A stretch of 64,000 nt of DNA, taken from assembly GCA_963820075.1 (NCBI GenBank), contig CAWFYS010000013.1, positions 131,589 to 195,588 on the forward strand, in the 5' to 3' direction. The notes beneath the pieces were generated by a model that worked only from the letters and a program-made list of their open reading frames with translations, was not told where the DNA came from and did not search any database. Source of the stretch: Kumtagia sp963820075. Its GTDB lineage: Bacteria; Pseudomonadota; Alphaproteobacteria; Rhizobiales; Rhizobiaceae. This document shows, piece by piece, positions 17,147-28,576 of the stretch (within the stretch, counting starts at the first letter, position 1; every line of letters starts with the position of its first letter). The translations under genes and the position numbers were made by a program.

Positions 17147-18061
17147 TCACATCCGAACTCCGGCCGCGTAGCTGCTTTCGGCCGACATGGCCGTGTGAAC
17201 GCGCACCAGCGCCTCGGAGGCCAGGCGGTCGGTGTGGTTGACGGTATAGCTCCAGCCGAGCCGGCGGCACCAGGCGGCGAGTTCATCGCGCCGCGCCAGA
17301 TAGAGACGCCGGTAGTCGTCGCCGAGCAGTTCGGCGCGGCCGGCCGTCAGTTTGTCGCCGGTTTCGGGATCGTTGAACTGGGTGCGGCCCGCATAGGGAA
17401 AGGATTCCTCGGCGGGATCGGCGACCTCGATCAGGTGGACGCGCACGCCGTGGCGGGCAAGCACGTCGAGCCATGCCTGCGTTTCCTCGATCGGATCGAG
17501 GAAATCGCTGGCGATCACGATGTCGGAGAAACGGCGGATCAATGAAAGATCGGGCCGGCTGGTCACGGGAGCCTGGCTGAGCAGGGCGGCGATGCGCTCC
17601 GCGCCGCTGCGCGAGGTGATCGGATCGGTCAGGCCCGGCCAGGCGATGCGCTCGCCGCCGCGCGACAGCAGTTCCGCCAGGGCCAGGATAAGCACAAGCG
17701 CCCGCGCCTGCTTCGGCACGGCGGCCGTCGCGGACTTGTAAAGCATGGACGGGGAGGGGTCGGCCCACAGCCAGACCGTGTGGGCGGCTTCCCATTCGAG
17801 GTCGCGCACATAGGTGTGGTCGTCGCGGGCGGAACGGCGCCAGTCTATGCGCGCCATCGCCTCGCCCTCGACATAGGGCCGGAACTGCCAGAAATTCTCG
17901 CCGATGCCGCGCTTGCGCCGGCCATGCCAGCCGCTGATCACCGTGGAGACGACGCGGCGGGCCTCGATCAGAAGGTCGGGGACCAGCGATGCCCTGAGCC
18001 GGGCGCGGGCGAGCGCGTCGCGCGCCGCGACCGGAGACGACGCCTCGCCGATCCGCGCCAT
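17147..18061 (-). CDS. DUF58 domain-containing protein
   Basis: A 304-residue protein with the DUF58 hallmark GENFWQFRPYVEGEAMARID near residues 52-72 and a VWA-like fold after it (LWADPSPSMLYKS). It has no membrane span, unlike longer DUF58 proteins. The ATG overlaps the moxR stop (ATGA). DUF58 proteins are thought to be partners of MoxR AAA chaperones; here it is the second gene of the four-gene cluster. Confidence 0.9.
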   Translation of the reverse strand: MARIGEASSPVAARDALARARLRASLVPDLLIEARRVVSTVISGWHGRRKRGIGENFWQFRPYVEGEAMARIDWRRSARDDHTYVRDLEWEAAHTVWLWADPSPSMLYKSATAAVPKQARALVLILALAELLSRGGERIAWPGLTDPITSRSGAERIAALLSQAPVTSRPDLSLIRRFSDIVIASDFLDPIEETQAWLDVLARHGVRVHLIEVADPAEESFPYAGRTQFNDPETGDKLTAGRAELLGDDYRRLYLARRDELAAWCRRLGWSYTVNHTDRLASEALVRVHTAMSAESSYAAGVRM

Positions 18062-19066
18062 CAGATACCCTTCACCAGCCGCGCCACCGTATCGCGTACG
18101 TTCATGCCCTCGGCGCGCGCGGCGAAGGTCAGCGCCATTCGATGCTGGAGCACCGGTTCGGCAAGTGCCTTCACATCGTCGATCGACGGCGCCAGGCGGC
18201 CGTCATAAAGGGCACGGGCGCGGGCGCACAAGGTCAGCGCCTGGCTGGCGCGCGGGCCGGGACCCCAGGCGACATGCTTGTCGGTGTCGGCATTGCCCTG
18301 GCCGGGACGCGCCGAGCGCACCAGTTTGAGGATTGCCTCGATGACGGTTTCGGGGACCGGCATGCGGCGGATAAGAACCTGAATTTGCTTCAGCCGTTCC
18401 GGCGACAGCGCGTTCGCGGCCTTCGCCTCATCCACGCCGGTGGTCTCCAGCAGGATGCGGCGCTCCGCGGCGAGTTCGGGGTAGAGGATGTCGATCTGCA
18501 TCAGGAAACGATCGAGCTGGGCTTCCGGCAGCGGATAAGTGCCTTCCTGCTCCAGCGGGTTCTGCGTCGCCAGAACGTGGAACGGCGCCGGCAGGTCGTG
18601 CCGTGCCCCGGCGACGGTGACATGATACTCTTGCATCGACTGCAGCAGCGCCGACTGGGTGCGCGGGCTGGCGCGGTTGATTTCGTCGGCCATCAGGAGT
18701 TGCGCAAAGATGGGGCCGGAAATGAAACGGAAGGAACGGCGTCCGTGTTCGTCCTGCTCCATGACCTCGGAGCCAAGTATGTCGGAGGGCATCAGGTCGG
18801 GCGTGAACTGGATGCGTCGCGCGTCGAGGCCGAGCACGATGCCGAGCGTCTCGACCAGCTTGGTCTTGGCAAGGCCGGGCACGCCGACCAGCAAGGCATG
18901 CCCCCCGGCAAGCAGAGCGACGAGCGTGCGCTCGATCACGCTTTCCTGGCCGAAGATGACGCGTCCGACGCCTTCGCGGATTCTTGGAGATGTCGGCCAG
19001 CGCCCGCTCGGCCTCGGCGATCATCTCCTTCTCGCTCAGCGCCGGTTCCCTGATGATTGCGCTCAT
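18061..19066 (-). CDS. MoxR family AAA ATPase, frameshifted
   Basis: The N-terminus starts MSAIIREPALSEKEMIAEAE at ATG 19066. The rest, IREGVGRVIFGQESVIERTL onward, is in another frame with Walker A GVPGLAKTK, Walker B LLMADEINRA, and sensor ATQNPLEQEGTYPLPEAQLD. Removing one base of the doubled T at 18981-18982 (plus strand) restores DISKIREGVG and a normal MoxR of about 334 residues. MoxR proteins are AAA chaperones acting on VWA partners, here presumably the DUF58, DUF4159 and 688-residue proteins in the same operon. The frameshift is likely a sequencing error. Confidence 0.88.
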
Positions 19067-19209
19067 TCGTCTTCGGTCCCTTTCGCTGCCTGAAGTATCG
19101 GCGGTGACGACCATGCTGGTTTCATGCAGAAGATGCTGCAGTGCCAAGCCGGCAACTTAAATCAGCCGCCCCGGCTGACAAGCGAGACAACAGTGACTAT
19201 TTCGTGACC

Positions 19210-19839
19210 ATGAGCGAGGGACAGAGCGATACGACGCAGGGAATGGGCCGGGCCGGAGACGCCGCCGGGCTTTCGGCGCTGATTGCGCGGGCGACGCGCG
19301 CGGGCAAGGGCCTGCCGCCTGTCGAGCGCTGGAATCCGCCCTTCTGCGGCGATCTCGACATGGAGATTCGCGGCGACGGAACCTGGTTCTATCTCGGCAC
19401 GCCGATTGGCCGCATGCCGCTCGTACAGCTCTTCTCGACGGTGCTGCGCAAGGACGCGGACGGCAGGACCTATCTGGTCACGCCTGTGGAAAAGGTCGGC
19501 ATCCGCGTGGTCGACGCGCCATTCGTGGCGGTCGAGATGAACGCGCTGGGCGAAGGCGACGAACGCGTGATAACCTTCCGCACCAATGTCGGCGACGTGG
19601 TCGAAGCCGGGCCGGATCATCCGCTGCGCTTCGTTGACGAGCCCGAGACCGGCGGGCTCAAGCCCTATGTGCTCGTGCGCGGACGGCTGGAGGCGCTGGT
19701 GGCGCGGCCCGTAATGTACGAACTGGTCGAATATGGCGAGGAGATCGAGATCGACGGCGCGGTGATGTTCTCGGTGCGCTCGCATGGTCAGGTCTACCCG
19801 ATCATGCCGGCGGAGCGCCTCAAGCGGATGAGCGTCTGA
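19210..19839 (+). CDS. DUF1285 domain-containing protein
   Basis: A 209-residue protein starting MSEGQSDTTQGM at 19210; a longer in-frame start at 19141 is possible but has no better ribosome site. The DUF1285 pattern is visible in NPPFCGDLDMEIRGDGTWFY, RMPLVQLFSTVLRKD and YLVTPVEKVGI. No enzymatic role is established. It leads a tight plus-strand set with the Nudix hydrolase and CCA-adding enzyme, an arrangement common in Rhizobiales. Confidence 0.9.
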   Translation: MSEGQSDTTQGMGRAGDAAGLSALIARATRAGKGLPPVERWNPPFCGDLDMEIRGDGTWFYLGTPIGRMPLVQLFSTVLRKDADGRTYLVTPVEKVGIRVVDAPFVAVEMNALGEGDERVITFRTNVGDVVEAGPDHPLRFVDEPETGGLKPYVLVRGRLEALVARPVMYELVEYGEEIEIDGAVMFSVRSHGQVYPIMPAERLKRMSV

Positions 19840-19843
19840 CCTG

Positions 19844-20473
19844 ATGCGCCCGGTGACGCATTATTCGGCCGAGGATTTCCGCCGGCGCGCTGCCCGCGAC
19901 GAGAACTTTCTCGCCCACCCGGAAGAGGACGGCGACCACCGCTTCAATCCCGGCCATATGCGGCTCATGCAAAATGGCGGACTGCGGGGCGCGGCGGTGC
20001 TGATCCCGGTCGTCGACCGGGGGGATCACTCCACCATGCTGCTCACCAAGCGGGCCGAGACGCTGCGCAACCATACCGGGCAGGTCGCTTTCCCGGGCGG
20101 ACGGATCGATCCCGACGACGCCTCGCCGGAACATGCGGCACTGCGCGAGACCAGCGAGGAGATCGGGCTCGGCGCCGAGCATGTCGAAATTGTCGGACGG
20201 ATGCCGGATTATGTGTCGGGCAGCGGCTACCGGATCACGCCGGTGCTGTCGGTCGTACGCCCCGGCTTCGACCTGGTGCTCAATCCCGACGAGGTGGAGG
20301 CCGCCTTCGAGGTGCCGCTTGCCTTCCTGATGGACCCTGTCAACCACGCGCGCGGCAGCCGCTTCTGGGGCGACCAGGAATGGTTCTTCTACGATATGCC
20401 GTATGCCGGGCAACGCATCTGGGGCGTGACCGCCGGCATCATCCGCACGCTCTATGAAAGGCTCTACGCGTGA
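19844..20473 (+). CDS. Nudix hydrolase, CoA pyrophosphatase type
   Basis: A 209-residue protein. The CoA-specific upstream motif LLTKRAETLRNHTGQVAFPG leads into a Nudix box (GGRIDPDDAS...RETSEEIG) carrying the metal-binding RExxEE core. It probably cleaves CoA and derivatives to phosphopantetheine and 3',5'-ADP. It overlaps the CCA-adding enzyme gene by GTGA at 20470. Confidence 0.9.
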   Translation: MRPVTHYSAEDFRRRAARDENFLAHPEEDGDHRFNPGHMRLMQNGGLRGAAVLIPVVDRGDHSTMLLTKRAETLRNHTGQVAFPGGRIDPDDASPEHAALRETSEEIGLGAEHVEIVGRMPDYVSGSGYRITPVLSVVRPGFDLVLNPDEVEAAFEVPLAFLMDPVNHARGSRFWGDQEWFFYDMPYAGQRIWGVTAGIIRTLYERLYA

Positions 20474-21765
20474 GCGATACGGTGACGCTGGCCGGGCGGG
20501 CAGAGTGGCTGGCGGACCCGCATTTGCAGCGCATGCTCGGCGTACTTTCGGAAGGTGGCGAGCAGGCGCGCATAGCCGGGGGCGCGGTGCGCAACGCGCT
20601 TCTCGGCGAGCCGGTCGCCGATGTCGACATCGCCACCACGACCTTGCCCGACGAGACGATCCGGCGCGGCGAGGCGGCCGGCTACAAGGCGGTGCCGACC
20701 GGCGCCGCGCATGGCACGATCACGCTGGTCGCGGCCGGCCGGCCCTACGAGGTGACGACCCTGCGCGCCGATGTCGAAACCGACGGCCGCCGCGCCAAGG
20801 TGCGCTACGGCCGCGACTGGCGGGCCGACGCCGAACGCCGCGACTTCACGATCAACGGGCTTTACGCCGAAGCCGACGGCACGGTGATCGACCTGGTGGG
20901 CGGGCTGGCCGACATCGGTTCGCGGACGGTTCGCTTCATCGGCGAGCCGGAGCGCCGCATTCGCGAGGATTTTCTGCGCATCCTGCGCTTTTTCCGGTTC
21001 TTCGCCTGGTACGGCCACGGCCGTCCCGACGCGGACGGGCTGAAAGCCTGCGCAAGGCTGAAGGACGGGCTCGAAGGATTGTCGGCCGAGCGTGTCTGGG
21101 CCGAGTTGAAAAAGCTCCTGTCGGCTCCCGACCCGGGCCGCGCGCTCTTGTGGATGCGGCAGGCAGGTGTGCTGTCGCGTATCCTGCCCGAAAGCGAGAA
21201 ATGGGGCATCGACGCCGTGCACGCGCTGGTCGCGGCCGAACGCGAGCGGGGCTGGACGCCGGACGCGATGCTCAGGCTGGAGGCGATCGTTCCGCCGGAC
21301 AGCACGCGCCTTCAGGCAATGGCGGAACGGCTGCGCATGTCGAAGGCGGAAGCCGCGCGGCTGACCGTATGGGCGGAGGCGCCGGCGCCGGCCGCCTCGA
21401 TGAGCGATGCGGAACTCGCCGGCGCGCTTTACCGCGGCAATCGGCAAGGCATAGGAGACCGCTTGCGGCTGTCGGTCGCCTCGGCGCAAGGCGCCGCCAA
21501 TGGCGACGGAGCGGATGCATACAGGCACCTGCTGGACGTCGCCGAGACGTGGAAGAAGCCCCTATTTCCAGTCAGGGCCGGCGACCTGAAGGCGCTCGGC
21601 GTTAAGGACGGACCGGCGCTCGGCGCGCTGCTGCGCAGTCTCGAGGATGAGTGGATCGAGTCCGGTTTTCAATTGGGGCGCGACGCGCTCACCCGGCGCG
21701 CCGCGAAATTCCTGAAGGCCGAAAAGCAGCACTCAGGCGACGTCGCGGACCTTCTCGATCCGTGA
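20470..21765 (+). CDS. cca: CCA tRNA nucleotidyltransferase (class II)
   Basis: A 431-residue enzyme from a GTG start. Motif A GGAVRNALLG with the catalytic DVDIATTT, then RRDFTINGLYAE and EPERRIREDFLRILRFFRF, are the class II polymerase-beta-type head and neck. It adds or repairs the 3'-CCA of tRNAs in the cytosol. The last 33 bases overlap the convergent DUF1059 gene. Confidence 0.93.
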   Translation: MSDTVTLAGRAEWLADPHLQRMLGVLSEGGEQARIAGGAVRNALLGEPVADVDIATTTLPDETIRRGEAAGYKAVPTGAAHGTITLVAAGRPYEVTTLRADVETDGRRAKVRYGRDWRADAERRDFTINGLYAEADGTVIDLVGGLADIGSRTVRFIGEPERRIREDFLRILRFFRFFAWYGHGRPDADGLKACARLKDGLEGLSAERVWAELKKLLSAPDPGRALLWMRQAGVLSRILPESEKWGIDAVHALVAAERERGWTPDAMLRLEAIVPPDSTRLQAMAERLRMSKAEAARLTVWAEAPAPAASMSDAELAGALYRGNRQGIGDRLRLSVASAQGAANGDGADAYRHLLDVAETWKKPLFPVRAGDLKALGVKDGPALGALLRSLEDEWIESGFQLGRDALTRRAAKFLKAEKQHSGDVADLLDP

Positions 21766-21918
21766 GCGGATGGCCTCGATCATCGTCTCGCGAATGATCG
21801 CCTCCCCGTGGGTCTCGCGCATATGCTGGACGACGCGGCGCATCACCTCGGCCTCGTCGTGATGGCGGGTGTGCCACTCGCAGCCGGGGACGAGCGATCC
21901 GCACTGGAATTCCTTCAT
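21733..21918 (-). CDS. DUF1059 domain-containing small protein
   Basis: A 61-residue protein, MKEFQCGSLVPGCEWHTRHH, with AAGGAGAAGG upstream of ATG 21918. The Cys-containing N-terminus and the MRRVVQHMRETHG histidine-rich helix match DUF1059. The Cys/His spacing suggests a small metal-binding fold, which is inference. It converges with and overlaps the 3' end of cca. Longer frames over it are unsupported extensions. Confidence 0.85.
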   Translation of the reverse strand: MKEFQCGSLVPGCEWHTRHHDEAEVMRRVVQHMRETHGEAIIRETMIEAIRSRIEKVRDVA

Positions 21919-21993
21919 CAGCCTTCTCCTTCCGGTTGGTAGCCGTGATATCGACAATAACACGAATCGTCGAATTCGGTTTCCTGAATGTGT

Positions 21994-22019
21994 GGGGCGG
22001 GGTCCGCGGACCCCGCCCC
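21994..22019 (-). terminator. GC-rich hairpin downstream of the DUF1344 gene
   Basis: GGGGCGGGGTC and GACCCCGCCCC form a perfect 11-bp stem around CGCG, 19 bases after the DUF1344 stop on the minus strand. There is no T-run after it in that direction, so it is either a Rho-assisted stop or an RNA stability element. Confidence 0.5.
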
Positions 22020-22037
22020 ATGAACCCTGCTTCGGCG

Positions 22038-22298
22038 TCACTTCACAATTTTGACCGTCTCGGCGGTCCTGGACTTGCCTTGCATGTCCCAGGCGATGGA
22101 GACCTTCTCGCCGGCCCGCAGACCGGGGTTCTTGAAGGCCTTCGGCAAGGTGTAGGTGCTGCCGTCGGTCAAGGTGAGCGTCATGGCCTTCGCGTCGTAG
22201 GTCTTCACCGTGCCGTTGGCGTGCTGGGGCGCGGCAAAGGCAAGCGCGGAAAAGGCGATGGTGGCGGCAGCCGCCGCCGGAATGATATGTATGCGCAT
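22038..22298 (-). CDS. DUF1344 domain-containing exported protein
   Basis: An 86-residue protein, MRIHIIPAAAAATIAFSALA, with a Sec signal peptide cut near AFAAPQ. The mature part (GTVKTYDAKAMTLTLTDGST and YTLPKAFKNPGLRAGEKVS) is the short beta-rich DUF1344 domain found in Rhizobiales periplasmic proteins. An alternative ATG three codons upstream (MPSMRI) is possible; GAGGA sits just before it. No function is known. Confidence 0.85.
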   Translation of the reverse strand: MRIHIIPAAAAATIAFSALAFAAPQHANGTVKTYDAKAMTLTLTDGSTYTLPKAFKNPGLRAGEKVSIAWDMQGKSRTAETVKIVK

Positions 22299-23055
22299 TG
22301 AAGGCATTCCTCTGTGCTCGGCGGCCGACACAAGCAAAGCCGCCGTTCTGAAGGGCCGTCCGGTTGCGTCGTGTCGCGGACCTCAAGGGATGAAGCCGCC
22401 GGCGTTTCCCGGCCCGGGCGAGGAAACTAGAAGCGTCCGGGCAGCCGGCCATTAGACTAAAAAGAAAGTCGGAATGGCACGCACCGCCACAATCCGGCGT
22501 GTATTTTCACATTCGTGGCGCGATTGCGGCAGCGCTCCAAAAGAAACGGAACGCAGCAATCCGCGATGGCGCATTGGCGGCGCCGAGCAATTCCGCAGGC
22601 ACTTTCATGGCCTTGCCGGTTGGAAGCCGGCCGCTCCCGATCATCCGCGCGTCGGCGCTCACGCCGTGCTCGCGCAAAATTGTCTTCAGGATTGCGCCGT
22701 GGCGGTGCCCGGCCCGCCGGTTTCGGCGGGCCGGTTCCGGTCGCGCGATTGTTACCGGTTGAACGGACTCCGCGCCTCGCGGCCATTTAACTTCCGGCGG
22801 CATGCTCGCGCCGCACAATCGGCTCCTGGCGGTCGGCGGGCTTCCAAGTCGATCGAAGTGCGGCGGACAAGCCGTTGATAGATGTCGAGGAAGGCAAGAT
22901 GCCTCCCGCCAAAGAGCGCGGTTCGTACGAAAATTCGCCGAGCACGGTCGACATATGCACGCCGACCTCTCGAACACGCGGCCATGCAGCAACCCCGCCG
23001 CCGGCCGTGTCACCATACGCCGACATTCCGCCCGGTCGTGGTCACACGACGCCGG
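22299..23055. other. 757-base gap without a recognised gene
   Basis: Open frames exist on both strands but show no family resemblance and overlap each other in all phases, as expected for GC-rich non-coding DNA. The longest, 22507-23016 on the minus strand, contains AILKTILREHGVSADARMIG, which looks protein-like, but its flanks are Arg/Pro-rich. Hairpins such as GCCCGCCGGTTTCGGCGGGC at about 22708-22727 are present. It may be a decayed gene region. Confidence 0.45.
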
Positions 23056-23349
23056 TCAGCCAAGGGAATTGATGATCTCGCGATAGGCGCTTTCCGGAAA
23101 TGCCTTCATCGTTCGCGTCCGCACGTTGCCGGTTGAGGCAATCTGCAGGGCGAAACGCGCTATCACGGCGTCGTCCGGCGCTTCGCACACGGCGACCATG
23201 TCGCAATCGCCCATGGTCAGGTAAAATGCCTTGAACGAACCGCCCACCTCCTCGAGCGCCTTCTTGGCAGCGTCGAGCCGCTTGGGCGACTCGCGCACGG
23301 TCTTGACCCCTTGTTCCGTCCAGTTGATCAGAAGCACATAGGTGGTCAT
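23056..23349 (-). CDS. GYD domain-containing protein
   Basis: A 97-residue protein starting MTTYVLLINWTEQGVK at ATG 23349, with GGAGG seven bases upstream; a GTG two codons earlier is less likely. The GYD-family pattern is clear in SPKRLDAAKKALEEVGG, YLTMGDCDMVAVCEAPDD and NVRTRTMKAFPE. It is a small ferredoxin-like fold of unknown function, probably cytosolic. It stands alone. Confidence 0.88.
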   Translation of the reverse strand: MTTYVLLINWTEQGVKTVRESPKRLDAAKKALEEVGGSFKAFYLTMGDCDMVAVCEAPDDAVIARFALQIASTGNVRTRTMKAFPESAYREIINSLG

Positions 23350-23700
23350 TTTCACACCTCCCTGCGGCGCCGCAACGCATCGCGGAAGAAGGTTCGGCGC
23401 CAGTTCGCTGCCCCCAGCACACCAAAATTATGGTCCTGTCGCCGACGACCGGCAAGCACGGCAAAAGGGTGCCGCAAATCCGAAAGGTAGATCAGAAGAT
23501 GCGATTGCGGGTGGTGCGTGCGGATGATGGCGGAGCGGTCGGGCCGGTGCTTTCGGCCGATCAAGGCACGAGGGCAGCGCCGCCCAAACAGCCGTGGTCG
23601 CCTTCGCGTCGTGAGCGGCATTTTGTTTTGAAGGCCCTGGTCGGCGATCACTCGCCCTGGCCCGGGCGATTTTCGCGGGGGCGGGAGCCGGGGGGGCCGC
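23350..23700. other. Gap between the GYD and DCC genes, no gene recognised
   Basis: A 351-base stretch. Frames on both strands are in the shadow of neighbours or lack motifs and start signals. The region just upstream of 23349 must hold the GYD promoter, but no clear boxes were identified. Confidence 0.45.
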
Positions 23701-24075
23701 CTACCAGTGCCCTTTGCGGCGGTTCCAGCGATAGAGAAGATCGGCGAAGCGGTCGTAGCCGAAGCGTGCGAAGGGCAGCGAAATCGGATTGCCGAGCAGC
23801 GTCGCCATCCAGCCTTCGCCAGGCGTGGCGCGCCAAACCGCGAGCGCCACGTCGGCGCCGACAAGCAGCCGGCCATGCCGGTCCAGCGCGTGCAGGCGTC
23901 TGCGCACGTCTTCCAGGGTGACGCCGAAGGCGGCAAGCGCCTCCGGTTCCAGGTTGATGTCGCGGAACGCGATCCGCCCTGTCCTTGCCGCCTCGATTCG
24001 CTTCTGGCGGCGGATGCCGGCGTCGCAGACCGGGCAACGCGTATTGTACCAGACCGTCAGCAGCGGCCCGGACAT
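23701..24075 (-). CDS. DCC family thiol-disulfide oxidoreductase-like protein (DUF393)
   Basis: A 124-residue protein, MSGPLLTVWYNTRCPVCDAG, with the CPVC pair near residue 14 typical of DCC proteins. The rest follows the family: RIAFRDINLEPEALAAFGV, LHALDRHGRLLVGADVALAV and a FGYDRFADLLYRWNRR tail. Predicted redox activity has not been proved for most members. The longer frames on the same strand nearby are shadows. Confidence 0.87.
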   Translation of the reverse strand: MSGPLLTVWYNTRCPVCDAGIRRQKRIEAARTGRIAFRDINLEPEALAAFGVTLEDVRRRLHALDRHGRLLVGADVALAVWRATPGEGWMATLLGNPISLPFARFGYDRFADLLYRWNRRKGHW

Positions 24076-24084
24076 CGCCTGCCG

Positions 24085-24128
24085 CTAAAGCAAAGCGCCC
24101 GATTCCGCAATCGGGCGCTTTGCTTTAG
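24085..24128 (-). terminator. Long hairpin after rpoD
   Basis: A perfect 20-bp stem: CTAAAGCAAAGCGCCCGATT at 24085-24104 pairs with 24109-24128 around a 4-base CCGC loop. It sits between rpoD and the DCC gene, both on the minus strand. The stem carries A/T-rich ends rather than a separate T-run. It likely ends rpoD transcription. Confidence 0.7.
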
Positions 24129-24187
24129 TTCCTTGTTTCCGCATCGCTTTTGCCGAAAACCGGTTTCCACTTTTCTGCGCGATGCTC

Positions 24188-26212
<2,025 letters not shown>

Positions 26213-26525
26213 TCGTTGCCTACTCCAAAAGGGGCCGTGTTGCTGCGCGGCGCCGCGATTGTCCGAATTCGGTTCGGGCAAATCCACGCTCCGCTATGCC
26301 GGCTTAAGCCGGTTCTGATCAGGTTTCGGTCAATCTTGCTATCTGGAGCGACGTCGTGTCCCGTCCAGTGTTCAGTTCCGCCATTTTCACGATCGGTGAG
26401 AACAATCTCACGGGTCCGCGTATCGAATCGTCCTGATTCCGCCATTCTGACGGAAGGTCAAGCGCCTCTGACATGATTCGCGTTAAAAAAGCGAATCAAA
26501 TGAGGGTTGGACCCCAGGTTCGGCC
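26213..26525. promoter_or_regulatory. dnaG-rpoD intergenic region with two small palindromes
   Basis: In this 313-base gap GTGAGA (26396-26401) and TCTCAC (26406-26411) form a 6-bp inverted repeat about 185 bases before the rpoD start. GATTCGC (26475-26481) and GCGAATC (26491-26497) form a 7-bp stem just after dnaG, with an A/T-rich loop. The first could be an operator and the second a dnaG terminator or processing site. Both readings are inferred from symmetry alone. Confidence 0.4.
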
Positions 26526-28457
26526 TCAACTCCTGTCCGCACGCCCGGACGGAACCCCGAACCCCTCGATCAACGCTTCCGTGGCTTGCAGGTCCCGGAA
26601 TTGCGCCTGAATTTCGATCAGGTGACGGTAATTCTCGTCGGTTGGCTCCGCGTCCAGCGCCATTTCAGCCAGTTTCAGTTCCTTATGTAAGGTGCGCGCG
26701 TTGCGCTGCAAGTGCAGCGTCTGCGCGAAGGCCTCGCGAGCGTCCTCGATCGCGGCGTCCATGAGCGCCGGCCACTGCCTCGCGCGACGCACCAGCGCTT
26801 CGGCCCGCTGCCAGATTTCGTCGAGGCCGGAGGCCTTGATGGCCGCGAGCAGTTGTTCGCGGCCGCCCGTCTGGCCATGGGCGGCGGCGTCGATGATCCC
26901 GGCATGCAGCCGCCTGAGGTCGGCATTGGAAAGATCAAGCGTCTCGACATGGTCGAAATTCTCGTCGAGGAGGGCCGGATGGTTGACGAGCGCCACCAGC
27001 AGCGCCGTCTCGCGCAGCGGCATTACGCCGCCGGCACGCTTGACCAGCGCCGACCGCGCCAGTCTCTCGGACACGGCTAGGCGCCCGGCCGCCTGACCGG
27101 GCCGCCCGCCGCGCATGCCCCCGCCGCGCTCGTCCGGCGCGCCGGCGCGGCCCGGCTGTCTGGCGTGCGGGGCGCCGAAGAAGGCCTTCACGCGCTCGCG
27201 CATATCCTGCTGGTAGTGGTAGCGCACGCTTTCGTCGCGGATCCGGGCCATCGCCTCGCGCAGTGTTTTTTCGAGGTCGGCGCGCCGCTCCGGCGTGTCG
27301 TAGACCACGCCGGACGTCTCGCGAATCCATAGAAGATCGGAGAGCGGGCGCGCCTCGGCCAGCACCGAGCGAAACGCCTCCGGCCCTTCGGCCTTCACCA
27401 GATCGTCCGGGTCCTTGCCTTCCGGCAGCAGCGCGAAGCGCGCCGTGCGTCCCGGCTGCACGACCGGCAGGATCATGTCGGCGGCCCGCCAGGCGGCGCG
27501 CAGGCCCGCCTGGTCGCCGTCGAAGCAGAGCACCGGCTCCGGCGCCATCCTCCACAGCAGGTCCATCTGGTTCTCGGTGAGCGCGGTGCCGAGCGGCGCC
27601 ACCACATTCTCAAAGCCGGCCTGGGCGAGCGCGATCACGTCCATATAGCCTTCCACCGCGATCACCGCCGGCCGGTCCTTGCCGAGCGCCTTGCGGGCGC
27701 GCGCGAAATTGTAGAGCACCTCGCCCTTGTGGAAGAGCTCGGTATCGGGCGAGTTCATGTATTTCGCGGCGACCTCGGGCGACATGGCGCGACCGCCGAA
27801 GGCGATGACGCGGCCCTTGCGGTCCTCGATCGGGAACATGATGCGGTCACGGAACCAGTCGTAGGAGACCGGAATGTCGTCGCCGGAGCGGACCAGCCCG
27901 CAGGCTTCGATCTGTTCCTTCGCCACGCCTTTTCCGGCAAGGTACTCCTTCAGCGCGTTGCGGCTGTCCGGCGCGAAGCCCAGCCGGAACCTGTGCTGCG
28001 TTGCCGGCGAGAGGCCGCGGTCGCGCAGATAGGCGCGGGCCCTTGCACCGCCGGCCGCCTGGAGCTGGTCCTGGAAGAACACCGCCGCCATCTCCATCAC
28101 GTCGTGCAGGCTGGCGCGCTGGCGCTCGCGCGCTTCCGCCGCTTCGTCGCGCGCCGGCATTGGCAGGCCGGCCATGTCGGCGATGCGTTCGACGGCTTCC
28201 GGAAAGCCCAGGCCGTCGAGATCGGTCAGGAAGCGGAAATGGTCGCCGGACACGCCGCAGCCGAAGCAATGGTATCGGCCCTTCTTGTCCTCGCAATGGA
28301 AGGACGGCGTCTTCTCGCCGTGGAACGGGCAACAGCCCCAGTAGTCGCCACGCGCCGCGCTCGTCTTGCGCCTGTCCCATTGGACGCGCTGGCCGATGAC
28401 GGCCGAAATCGGCACGCGGTCGCGGATCTCGTCGAGGAAGGAAGGCGGAAAGCGCAT
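26526..28457 (-). CDS. dnaG: DNA primase
   Basis: A 643-residue primase. The N-terminal zinc-binding domain shows CCPFHGEKTPSFH and YHCFGCG; the RNA polymerase domain has RDRIMFPIEDRKGRVIAFGG; the Toprim core has AVEGYMDVIALAQAG and CFDGDQAG. The C-terminal 200 residues form the helicase-interaction region. It makes RNA primers at the replication fork. It is upstream of rpoD on the same strand, as in the macromolecular synthesis operon. Confidence 0.96.
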   Translation of the reverse strand: MRFPPSFLDEIRDRVPISAVIGQRVQWDRRKTSAARGDYWGCCPFHGEKTPSFHCEDKKGRYHCFGCGVSGDHFRFLTDLDGLGFPEAVERIADMAGLPMPARDEAAEARERQRASLHDVMEMAAVFFQDQLQAAGGARARAYLRDRGLSPATQHRFRLGFAPDSRNALKEYLAGKGVAKEQIEACGLVRSGDDIPVSYDWFRDRIMFPIEDRKGRVIAFGGRAMSPEVAAKYMNSPDTELFHKGEVLYNFARARKALGKDRPAVIAVEGYMDVIALAQAGFENVVAPLGTALTENQMDLLWRMAPEPVLCFDGDQAGLRAAWRAADMILPVVQPGRTARFALLPEGKDPDDLVKAEGPEAFRSVLAEARPLSDLLWIRETSGVVYDTPERRADLEKTLREAMARIRDESVRYHYQQDMRERVKAFFGAPHARQPGRAGAPDERGGGMRGGRPGQAAGRLAVSERLARSALVKRAGGVMPLRETALLVALVNHPALLDENFDHVETLDLSNADLRRLHAGIIDAAAHGQTGGREQLLAAIKASGLDEIWQRAEALVRRARQWPALMDAAIEDAREAFAQTLHLQRNARTLHKELKLAEMALDAEPTDENYRHLIEIQAQFRDLQATEALIEGFGVPSGRADRS

Positions 28458-28576
28458 TCTCCGCCCAACGACTCACGTGTAGGAATGAATGCCTACCTAG
28501 GTGACCATATTGTGGCATTCTCCTTGGCACACTGCAAACCCCGTTGAAGAATGAACGCGGCCCGAACTCAGGTTAA

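Noticed and set aside
14938..17241. Several long plus-strand frames opposite the DUF4159 gene
   Set aside because: They overlap a well-supported gene on the other strand, end in repeat sequence (SPLVGEGA) and have no family motif.
22507..23016. A 169-codon minus-strand frame in the gap before the GYD gene
   Set aside because: Only a short part looks protein-like; there is no start signal or family resemblance, and overlapping frames are equally open.
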